A DNA stretch of 12,990 bases from Bacteroidia bacterium (lineage in GTDB: Bacteria > Bacteroidota > Bacteroidia > Bacteroidales > P3). The stretch covers positions 1 through 12,990 of the forward strand of contig BNXT01000021.1 of NCBI GenBank assembly GCA_025999775.1, written 5' to 3'. Position numbers and translations under genes: made by a program. This document shows, in pieces, positions 6,289-12,990 of this stretch. Under the pieces are notes generated by a model that did no database searches, was not told the DNA's origin, and saw only the letters and a list, made by a program, of their open reading frames with translations. Each line of letters opens with the position of its first letter. Positions within the stretch are counted from its first letter, which is position 1.

Positions 6289-8985
6289 ATGATGGATGAT
6301 ATATCATTGGACAGACAAATAAGCGTAAACGAGGTTCTACTTGGTCAATCGGAGAGTACCGTTTATGACAAGCTACAGCAACAACGTATTGAACCTGATG
6401 CGGTGCCTGACGTATTTCAACAAACGCCAACCACTAAGACTATGGAGAACGAGGATAAAGAATTAAAACCATACGATCACAAACTAATATTAGAGCACGC
6501 TACGCAGTACTTCAATGGCAATACCTTAGCAGCGAGTGTGTGGGTGGACAAGTATGCCATGAAAGATAGCCAGAATAATGTCTATGAGCTTACGCCGGAT
6601 GATATGCACCATCGTTTGGCGCGGGAATTTGCGCGAATAGAGGCTAAATATCCAAACCCAATGAGTGAAGAAACCATCTTCAATCTTATGCAAGGATTCC
6701 GATACATCATTCCGCAGGGTTCTCCAATGGCGGGCATTGGTAACGAATTTCAAATAGCATCGTTGTCAAACTGTTTTGTGATAGGGAATGGCGGTGATTC
6801 GGATTCGTATGGCGGCATCATGAAGATTGATCAGGAGCAGGTTCAATTGATGAAACGTCGTGGAGGTGTAGGACACGACTTGTCGCATATACGCCCCAAA
6901 GGTACGTCGGTTAAAAATAGTGCGCTGACTTCCACAGGTATTGTTCCGTTTATGGATAGGTATTCTCATTCCACAAGGGAAGTGGCACAAGACGGTCGCC
7001 GCGGCGCTCTGATGCTCTCAATCTCCGTCAAACATCCCGAAGTAGAAAGTTTTATTGATGCCAAACTGTCCGAAGGAAAAGTAACAGGCGCTAACGTTTC
7101 TGTGAAAATCACCGACGAATTTATGACTAAAATGCTGGCAGGCGAAAAATTTGTGCAAACCTATCCTATTCACTCCGACAATCCTGTTTATACACAAGAA
7201 ATAGACCCTAAAAAACTGTGGAATAAAATTATTCATAACGCATGGCAATCGGCAGAACCTGGCGTCTTGTTTTGGGATACTATTACCCGCGAATCAGTGG
7301 CTGATTGCTACGCTAATTGGGGCTTTCGGACAATATCCACAAATCCTTGCGGCGAAATACCGCTCTGTGCGTATGATAGTTGTCGATTGATAGCTATCAA
7401 CCTTTATTCCTACGTTAAAGAGCCGTTTACGCCAAATGCACAATTCGATTTCGATCTGTTCCGTGCCCATGTACGCTCTGCTCAACGCATGATGGACGAT
7501 CTTGTTGACCTCGAACTTGAGCATATTGACCGTATATTAGATAAAATTGACGCTGACCCAGAAGAAGAAGAAATTAAACGAACGGAACGTTTGTTGTGGA
7601 TGAACATCAAGAAGAAGAGTATGGAGGGTCGTCGCACAGGGCTTGGCATTACGGCAGAAGGCGATATGATAGCGGCTTTGGGCTTACGTTATGGCACGGA
7701 CGAAGCTACCGATTTCTCCGTGAATGTTCATAAGATATTGGCAATCAATGCTTATGCCTCTTCGGTGGAAATGGCGAAAGAACGTGGCGCTTTTCCGGTG
7801 TATAGAACAGAACAAGAAGTGAATAATCCGTTTATTAACCGGTTGAAAGAAGCGTCGCCTGAGATGTACGAAGAAATGACGCAGTATGGTCGTCGCAATA
7901 TTGCACTACTGACGATAGCGCCAACAGGTAGCGTAAGTATTTGTACACAAACCTCATCGGGCATCGAACCGGTGTTTATGCTATACTACAAACGACGCAG
8001 AAAAGTCAACCCAAACGATAAAAACGTCAAAGTAACCGATGTCGATGAAGTGGGAGACGCATGGCAAGAATACAATATCGTTCATCCGCATTTTGAAACA
8101 TGGCTCATTCAGAATGGTTATGATTTAGATGAAGTTAAAGAGATGTCAGCGGAAAACTTGCAAGCCCTTATCGCTAAATCACCGTATTACAAAGCGACCT
8201 CCAGCGATATAGACTGGGTAAGTAAAGTAAAAATGCAGGGCGCTGTACAAAAATGGGTGGATCATTCCATCAGCGTAACCGTGAACCTACCGGCGGATAC
8301 AAAAGAGGACTTGGTAAGCCAAATATACCAAACTGCTTGGGAAACAGGTTGCAAAGGGATGACGATCTACCGTGAAGGCTCTCGTAGCGGCGTATTGGTG
8401 GCTAAAACCGAACAGGACAAAGCGGCTAAGCCAACCGTTGCTACTATGCCCTCGCGTCCCATATCGCTTAAAGCCGATGTCGTTCGTTTTCAGAATGATT
8501 ACGAGAAATGGATAGCTGTGGTGGGTATTCACAATGACCGTCCGTACGAGATTTTTACCGGTAAAGCCGAAGAATTTCAAGTCCCGCTTTATGTTACAGA
8601 AGGCAATGTCGTGAAAGTTAAGGAAGAGGATGGCACTACGCGTTACGACTTTAAATACAAAGATAAAGCCGGCTATTCCGTCAATATGGAAGCGCTATCC
8701 CGAACGTTTGATGAGAGCTATTGGAACTACGCTATTTTAATCTCCGGTATTCTGCGCTTCGGCGTGATGCCTATTACCGAAACCGTCAACTTGATTGCCG
8801 ATTTGAGACTTGGCTCAGATAATATCAATACATGGAAAAATGGGGTCGTTAGAGCGCTCAAACGTTATATTCCGGATGGCACTATCGCTGAAAAAGTAGA
8901 GTGTCCGGAATGTCACGAACATACGGTGATATATAAAGAAGGCTGCATGGTGTGTATTAATTGCGGACACTCGAAGTGCGGATGA
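6289..8985 (+). CDS. nrdJ: Adenosylcobalamin-dependent (class II) ribonucleotide reductase
   Basis: This 898-aa cytoplasmic enzyme reduces ribonucleotides to deoxyribonucleotides using a B12-derived radical, so it needs no oxygen and no separate radical subunit. The active-site block is STNPCGEIPL (350-359): N352, C354 (thiyl radical cysteine) and E356 match the N-x-C-x-E catalytic set. C162 (SNCFV) and C365, eleven residues after C354 as in Thermotoga NrdJ, are the redox cysteine pair. LTIAPTGSVS (541-550) is the phosphate-binding loop region. The C-terminus (872-897) carries six cysteines (CPEC, CMVCINC and a final Cys), as in the NrdJ subgroup with a zinc/redox tail. The first ~60 residues are poorly conserved in appearance and I see no ATP-cone. 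The ATG at 6289 is followed by a second ATG at 6292 and fits the promoter spacing. mpl starts 4 bp after the stop. Confidence 0.95.
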   Translation: MMDDISLDRQISVNEVLLGQSESTVYDKLQQQRIEPDAVPDVFQQTPTTKTMENEDKELKPYDHKLILEHATQYFNGNTLAASVWVDKYAMKDSQNNVYELTPDDMHHRLAREFARIEAKYPNPMSEETIFNLMQGFRYIIPQGSPMAGIGNEFQIASLSNCFVIGNGGDSDSYGGIMKIDQEQVQLMKRRGGVGHDLSHIRPKGTSVKNSALTSTGIVPFMDRYSHSTREVAQDGRRGALMLSISVKHPEVESFIDAKLSEGKVTGANVSVKITDEFMTKMLAGEKFVQTYPIHSDNPVYTQEIDPKKLWNKIIHNAWQSAEPGVLFWDTITRESVADCYANWGFRTISTNPCGEIPLCAYDSCRLIAINLYSYVKEPFTPNAQFDFDLFRAHVRSAQRMMDDLVDLELEHIDRILDKIDADPEEEEIKRTERLLWMNIKKKSMEGRRTGLGITAEGDMIAALGLRYGTDEATDFSVNVHKILAINAYASSVEMAKERGAFPVYRTEQEVNNPFINRLKEASPEMYEEMTQYGRRNIALLTIAPTGSVSICTQTSSGIEPVFMLYYKRRRKVNPNDKNVKVTDVDEVGDAWQEYNIVHPHFETWLIQNGYDLDEVKEMSAENLQALIAKSPYYKATSSDIDWVSKVKMQGAVQKWVDHSISVTVNLPADTKEDLVSQIYQTAWETGCKGMTIYREGSRSGVLVAKTEQDKAAKPTVATMPSRPISLKADVVRFQNDYEKWIAVVGIHNDRPYEIFTGKAEEFQVPLYVTEGNVVKVKEEDGTTRYDFKYKDKAGYSVNMEALSRTFDESYWNYAILISGILRFGVMPITETVNLIADLRLGSDNINTWKNGVVRALKRYIPDGTIAEKVECPECHEHTVIYKEGCMVCINCGHSKCG

Positions 8986-8989
8986 GGCT

Positions 8990-10324
8990 ATGAAACGCTA
9001 TCATTTCATAGCTATCGGCGGTAGCGCCATGCATAATCTCGCCATTGCGCTGCATCTGAAAGGGTGTAAAGTTACAGGCTCCGATGATGAAATCTTTGAT
9101 CCTGCAAAATCTCGTTTACAAAAGTATGGCATATTACCCGATAGGATAGGCTGGCAGCCGGAGTTGATAAACACGGAGCTGGATGCCGTGATATTAGGGA
9201 TGCACGCAAGGGCTGATAATCCGGAACTTTTGAGGGCGTTGGAACTTGGTATTCGCGTATTTTCGTATCCGGAATTCTTGTATGAACAATCAAGGAACAA
9301 AACGCGTATCGTGATAGGGGGGAGCCATGGCAAAACGACCGTTACAGCTATGATATTGCACGTGTTATACCATGTCCGTAAATCGTGCGACTATATGGTG
9401 GGCGCTCAATTAGAGGGCTTTGAGGTGATGGTTAAACTGTCGGAAGACGCTCCGATGATGGTCATAGAAGGTGATGAATATCTGACATCCCCCATTGACC
9501 CGCGCCCGAAATTTCACGTTTACAAACCGGATATCGCATTGATTAACGGAATTGCTTGGGATCATGTCAATGTCTTTCCGTCATTTGATAGTTATGTGGA
9601 GCAATTTAGATTATTTGCAGACCAAATAACGCCGAATGGCGCTTTGGTTTACTACAGCGGTGATGACCAGATAGTACGTATAGCACGGCAAGTGAGACCG
9701 GATATAAAGCTTGTACCATATCAATTACCGTCTTATAATATCCTAAACGGTCGTACGCATTTGATAACTGAAAATCATACGTACCCATTGCAGGTTTTTG
9801 GGAAACATAATTTGCAGAATATCTGCGGCGCATGGGCAGTGTGCAAACTTGTAGGTGTTACGGATACGGAATTCTTGGAAGCAATAAGCTTGTTTAAAGG
9901 CGCTTCTAAACGATTGGAATTGGTTCGAGAATCCGCTAATTCTTCGGTATTCAAGGATTTTGCACATTCGCCGTCCAAACTTAAAGCGACGGTTACCGCC
10001 GTCAAAGAACAATTTCCGGACAGAACCTTAGTTGCTTGTATGGAATTGCATACGTTTAGTAGTCTGACAGCCTCGTTTTTGAACGAGTACAAAGGCGCAT
10101 TTGATAGGACGGACGAGGCTATCGTGTATTTTAATCCGCACGCTATTGCCCATAAAAAATTACCGGAATTAACCGTGGATACAGTTAGAAACGCTTTTGA
10201 TAGACCCGATATTCGCGTATTTGATGATAGTGCGGCTTTACAGCACTATTTACAAGCTAAATCGTGGAATAACACCAATCTTTTACTGATGAGTTCCGGA
10301 AATTTTGACGGACTGCAATTGTAG
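8990..10324 (+). CDS. mpl: UDP-N-acetylmuramate:L-alanyl-gamma-D-glutamyl-meso-diaminopimelate ligase
   Basis: This 444-aa cytoplasmic Mur ligase joins the recycled tripeptide L-Ala-gamma-D-Glu-meso-DAP to UDP-MurNAc using ATP, returning wall turnover products to precursor synthesis. Mpl features are the N-terminal HFIAIGGSAMHNLA (5-18) and SDDEIFDP (31-38), the ATP loop GGSHGKTT (110-117), VIEGDEY (158-164), AWDHVNVF (189-196), GKHNLQN (271-277), KRLE (307-310), DFAHSPSK (323-330) and the C-terminal MSSGNFDGL (434-442). MurC, the closest relative, begins with a GxGGxGM-type motif and differs in the C-terminal domain. The protein is full length and implies meso-DAP in the wall. It follows nrdJ after only 4 bp and is probably cotranscribed with it, though there is no functional link between them. 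Its stop lies 2 bp from the stop of the convergent glycosyltransferase gene. Confidence 0.94.
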   Translation: MKRYHFIAIGGSAMHNLAIALHLKGCKVTGSDDEIFDPAKSRLQKYGILPDRIGWQPELINTELDAVILGMHARADNPELLRALELGIRVFSYPEFLYEQSRNKTRIVIGGSHGKTTVTAMILHVLYHVRKSCDYMVGAQLEGFEVMVKLSEDAPMMVIEGDEYLTSPIDPRPKFHVYKPDIALINGIAWDHVNVFPSFDSYVEQFRLFADQITPNGALVYYSGDDQIVRIARQVRPDIKLVPYQLPSYNILNGRTHLITENHTYPLQVFGKHNLQNICGAWAVCKLVGVTDTEFLEAISLFKGASKRLELVRESANSSVFKDFAHSPSKLKATVTAVKEQFPDRTLVACMELHTFSSLTASFLNEYKGAFDRTDEAIVYFNPHAIAHKKLPELTVDTVRNAFDRPDIRVFDDSAALQHYLQAKSWNNTNLLLMSSGNFDGLQL

Positions 10325-10326
10325 TA

Positions 10327-11493
10327 CTAACGACTACTGATTAACGATAGCCATCGTTGCGATTCCCGCTCCCACGAGAAATGATTTTGTACAAAGTGTT
10401 GTCCGTTGGACTGTAGTAGCCGATACAAGTCTTCTTGCTGCAAGAGACGTTGTATTTGAATCTGAAATTCGTTTGCTGTTTGCGCTAACAATATATCCCG
10501 ATCGGGTGTTGCCAGCAAGGCTTGATTTGCCAACGGCGTGGTAACGCAAGGCAACAGCATAGTCATTGCCTCTAAGAGTTTATTTTGAAGCCCTGAACCG
10601 GACATCATTGGCGCTACAAATAGCTTTGAGCTATTGTATGCCGTGCGAATATCGTAGGGCGAATCCCATACCTCAATATGCGGTGATGCTAAGGCGCAAA
10701 CGCTCTTTGTTGGGTTAAAACCTGCTATCAATACCGATAAATTGGGGTTCTGTTGCAGCAAACGCGGTACTATCTGTCGCACTAAAAAGTGTAGAGCTTC
10801 AATATTTGGCGGATACGTCAAATTCCCAACAAACAGCAAATCATAGCGTTTTTTTACCGTTGTTGTCGGCGTGAAATACGTCGAATCAATGCCGTTGCGC
10901 ACAACGATAATGTGTTCTCTTTGTGGATGTTGTATAGCGGATCTATCATGTTCTGAAATGATTAATTTAAAATCAAAAACATCAAAAAACAGTGTCTCGG
11001 CTTGCTGAAGTTTACGAAACTCGTAAAAAAACAGCGCTTTCCGTAATCCTTTGCTTTGCTTGTAACGACGCTGCATCCCCATGGAGAACGCATCCTGATA
11101 ATCTAATGTTTTTGGGACATCAAACAATTGGGCATACGGAGCAGTACGCAGTAACTGACAAAAAACATGATCGGGGTGCACGCTTTCCGCCCATTGTCGC
11201 AATTGATGTTTAGCTTTTTTGAACACAAAAAAACTAAATTGCAAAGGTTTTCCGGAGAGTAAATTGCCGAACACATTCCAAAGAATCGAGAACCATATAG
11301 GCTGAAAGAAGCGTATTTCCTTGCAATAGCGATGCACTTCTTCCAATTGTTCGGGGGACGGTTTTTTGCGAGTTATGCAAAACAAATAAATCTCATGGTA
11401 TTGAGCAGTCTGTCGAATAATATTATACGCACGCAACCTATCGCCTTTATGCAAAGGGTAAGGGAAACGCGGTAATATCATAAGGATTTTCAT
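10327..11493 (-). CDS. Glycosyltransferase, GT4-like (GT-B fold)
   Basis: This 388-aa cytoplasmic or membrane-associated enzyme probably transfers a sugar from an activated donor during surface glycan synthesis; donor and acceptor cannot be read. The N-terminal domain opens with MKILMILPRFPYPLHKGDR (1-19), resembling the RIPYPPNKGDK start of sugar transferases of the exopolysaccharide/PEP-CTERM-associated type. VVRNGIDSTYF (197-207) marks the domain junction, LLFVGNLTYPPN (219-230) opens the nucleotide-sugar domain, and GSGLQNKLLEAM (299-310) holds the conserved Glu of retaining GT4 enzymes. The ATG at 11493 is chosen over the in-frame ATG at 11520, because it forms an ATGA overlap with the upstream permease stop and begins right at the conserved domain. 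No signal peptide or clear membrane segment is present. It is the third gene of the valS-permease-glycosyltransferase unit, next to lipopolysaccharide transport. Confidence 0.88.
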   Translation of the reverse strand: MKILMILPRFPYPLHKGDRLRAYNIIRQTAQYHEIYLFCITRKKPSPEQLEEVHRYCKEIRFFQPIWFSILWNVFGNLLSGKPLQFSFFVFKKAKHQLRQWAESVHPDHVFCQLLRTAPYAQLFDVPKTLDYQDAFSMGMQRRYKQSKGLRKALFFYEFRKLQQAETLFFDVFDFKLIISEHDRSAIQHPQREHIIVVRNGIDSTYFTPTTTVKKRYDLLFVGNLTYPPNIEALHFLVRQIVPRLLQQNPNLSVLIAGFNPTKSVCALASPHIEVWDSPYDIRTAYNSSKLFVAPMMSGSGLQNKLLEAMTMLLPCVTTPLANQALLATPDRDILLAQTANEFQIQIQRLLQQEDLYRLLQSNGQHFVQNHFSWERESQRWLSLISSR

Positions 11494-12890
11494 TGACGAT
11501 GAAACATGTTTCCGAACCATCGTTTCCAGACCTCAGCATCCATGAAAGCCGCATCCGTAGTGGCTTTAATCATTAAAAACAAGCCTATGGGCAGAAATAC
11601 GATAGCGCTTGTCCACATACCTCTCCATGGCGATAAATCGGTTGTAATGATAGATTTTTCGCAAATGATGGATAGCACGTAAAATGCGGTAAACAATAAG
11701 ATTGAAACCACCACCGGCATTCCAAAGCCGCCCTTGCGAATAATAGCCCCCAAAGGCGCTCCTACTAAAAATAAGACCAAACAAGTGAAGGGTATGGAAT
11801 ATTTTCGGTGCCATTCAATCTCAAAAATATCAATACTCGTGCGGCGCGCATTAAGATCGGAGCTGTAGTACTGTATGTCATTCCGTAAATTGTTAGCGCC
11901 CTCGAAAGCATGAGATGCTATGATAGTGTTGGTATCCATATTGAATACAACCTTATCCGACACTTTACGCTCTGTAGTATCATGATAATATAACGAATAA
12001 AAATTATAGCGTGACGTCAACAAACGCGTTATCTCTGTGGCACGACGTTCATAGTATAGACAAAACGTGTCTATCTGACGCTGCAACGAAGCGATAGTCA
12101 TCATCTTGTAATGATTGGAAAATAAAGCATCATCACTTTCTTGAAATTGGAATTCCGACAAGTCAAACTTGATCTTCTGTTCTTCAAATCGCACGCGTGA
12201 AAACGGGCGTTTGGCACGATTTTGAACCTCTTTCAAGTCTTCCGTGTAAGAGTAACCATCCCACAAGGTAAATACCAAATATTGACCATCTTTAGACATT
12301 TGCATGCAACCATCTTTAGCGATACTCATGCGAACGTTACCTAAATTTTCCGTATGGTCGTAAATTTGAATATCGTGAACCGTTTTGCCATCGCTGTCTT
12401 TTTTCCCTACACGCAATACATAGCCATCAAGTTGGGTATAATATTCACCCTCGTTGATATTCAATGCTGGTTTTTTCGTTTGAATATCGTGCAACATCGT
12501 ACGGTATTTCTTGAATGCGTACGGATAAACATTGTTAGCGAAGATAAAGCTCACAACAGCAATGCCGATAACAAACAATACTAACGGTCGCATCATTTTT
12601 TGTAACGAGATGCCGGCTGCTTTGGCTGCCACTAACTCATAGCGTTCGCCCAAATTACCAAAGGTCATCAATGATGCCAATAGTACCGTAAGCGGCAATG
12701 CCATAGGTACCAGCGTTAAGGTGGCATAATAGAGAAAATTAATGACGATGACCAAGTCAAGCCCTTTGCCCATCAAATCATCCACATATTTCCACAAAAA
12801 CTGCATCAACAGTACCAACATCGAAATAGCAAACGTTACGATGAGCGGACCTAAAAAGGCTTTAACGACTAATTTATGAATTTTTTTCAT
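11490..12890 (-). CDS. lptF: LptF/LptG-family (YjgP/YjgQ) lipopolysaccharide export permease
   Basis: This 466-aa inner-membrane protein belongs to the permease family that, with LptB ATPase and LptC, extracts lipopolysaccharide from the inner membrane and passes it along the Lpt bridge. Membrane segments are visible at about 13-33, 47-77 and 100-122, followed by a large periplasmic domain (about 125-355, beta-jellyroll expected) and three C-terminal segments (about 362-385, 389-412, 424-445). GNLGERYELVAAKAAGIS (about 78-95) is the cytoplasmic coupling region typical of the family. MQFLWKYVDDLMGKGL near the N-terminus is typical of the Bacteroidota LptF-type member, but LptF and LptG cannot be separated with certainty here. 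The periplasmic domain is long, common in Bacteroidota. The ATG lies inside the 3' end of valS (17-bp overlap) and the TGA overlaps the glycosyltransferase start. Confidence 0.9.
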   Translation of the reverse strand: MKKIHKLVVKAFLGPLIVTFAISMLVLLMQFLWKYVDDLMGKGLDLVIVINFLYYATLTLVPMALPLTVLLASLMTFGNLGERYELVAAKAAGISLQKMMRPLVLFVIGIAVVSFIFANNVYPYAFKKYRTMLHDIQTKKPALNINEGEYYTQLDGYVLRVGKKDSDGKTVHDIQIYDHTENLGNVRMSIAKDGCMQMSKDGQYLVFTLWDGYSYTEDLKEVQNRAKRPFSRVRFEEQKIKFDLSEFQFQESDDALFSNHYKMMTIASLQRQIDTFCLYYERRATEITRLLTSRYNFYSLYYHDTTERKVSDKVVFNMDTNTIIASHAFEGANNLRNDIQYYSSDLNARRTSIDIFEIEWHRKYSIPFTCLVLFLVGAPLGAIIRKGGFGMPVVVSILLFTAFYVLSIICEKSIITTDLSPWRGMWTSAIVFLPIGLFLMIKATTDAAFMDAEVWKRWFGNMFHRQ

Positions 12891-12990
12891 CCAAATGTTT
12901 GAGTTGGTTTTCTATGATGGCGATCCTATTTTCAGTATCGCTTTGTTTTTTACGTTCGAGAACTACGACTTGCGCCGGAGCGCTATTCAC
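12874..12990 (-). CDS. valS: Valyl-tRNA synthetase, C-terminal end (cut by the window edge)
   Basis: The minus-strand frame from 12990 to a TAA at 12874-12876 encodes 38 residues, too short to stand out as an ORF. It begins VNSAPAQVVVLERKK and continues as a charged amphipathic helix ending LKHLDEKNS. This matches the end of the ValS C-terminal coiled-coil arm, where the pattern (N)NAPxxVVxxERxKxxxxxxxIxxLExxL is characteristic; the arm contacts tRNA-Val in the cytoplasm. The rest of the gene lies beyond the right edge. Its last 17 bases overlap the start of the LptF/G-type permease, so the two are probably transcribed together. Confidence 0.85.
   Translation of the reverse strand: MNSAPAQVVVLERKKQSDTENRIAIIENQLKHLDEKNS

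Noticed and set aside
9001-9333. A 110-codon minus-strand open frame inside mpl
   Set aside because: It lies opposite the conserved N-terminal and ATP-loop region of mpl, and its translation has no recognisable feature.
10321-10337. GTAGT/ACTAC hairpin at the mpl-glycosyltransferase junction as a terminator
   Set aside because: The stem is only 5 bp, with low GC, and no T-run follows on either strand.
11494-11520. Glycosyltransferase start at the ATG at 11520
   Set aside because: The ATG at 11493 makes an ATGA overlap with the permease stop and begins exactly at the conserved N-terminal strand.

Overview
The window reads as chromosomal DNA of a member of the Bacteroidota. Three things suggest this: the Bacteroidota-type -7 promoter box (TAnnTTTG, seen as TATCTTTG at 6259-6266), the lack of clear Shine-Dalgarno sequences, and Bacteroidota-like versions of Mpl, PBP2 and the LptF/G permease. 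The genus cannot be read from the sequence. Genes are packed tightly: the only intergenic stretch over 10 bp is the 198 bp between murL and nrdJ (6091-6288). I saw no mobile element, CRISPR array, rRNA or tRNA, and no broken gene.

Layout. (1) 1-3375, plus strand: the 3' end of an unrecognised gene, then mrdA (PBP2) and rodA, joined by ATGA stop/start overlaps. This is the elongation transpeptidase/glycosyltransferase pair. (2) 3372-6090, minus strand: murL then murD, overlapping by 8 bp. (3) 6091-6288: divergent control region with a perfect 13-bp inverted repeat, DnaA-box-like 9-mers and the nrdJ promoter. (4) 6289-10324, plus strand: nrdJ (B12-dependent ribonucleotide reductase) and mpl (peptide recycling ligase), 4 bp apart. 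(5) 10327-12990, minus strand: the 3' end of valS, an LptF/LptG-family permease and a GT4 glycosyltransferase, all overlapping. The convergent pairs rodA/murD and mpl/glycosyltransferase meet with no room for a terminator.

Most genes serve the cell envelope. PBP2 and RodA polymerise and crosslink lateral wall peptidoglycan; MurD and MurL make its precursor; Mpl salvages wall peptides; the permease moves lipopolysaccharide; and the glycosyltransferase probably builds a surface glycan.

The most interesting point is the murL-murD pair. The 449-aa protein at 4741-6090 looks like MurL, the ATP-dependent epimerase described in Xanthomonas. There a MurD variant (MurD2) adds L-glutamate to UDP-MurNAc-L-Ala and MurL then inverts it to D-glutamate, bypassing glutamate racemase. 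The MurD here has replaced two lysines of the usual D-glutamate pocket, as judged by eye alignment. Together these suggest a Bacteroidota lineage that makes D-Glu on the nucleotide precursor rather than as a free amino acid.
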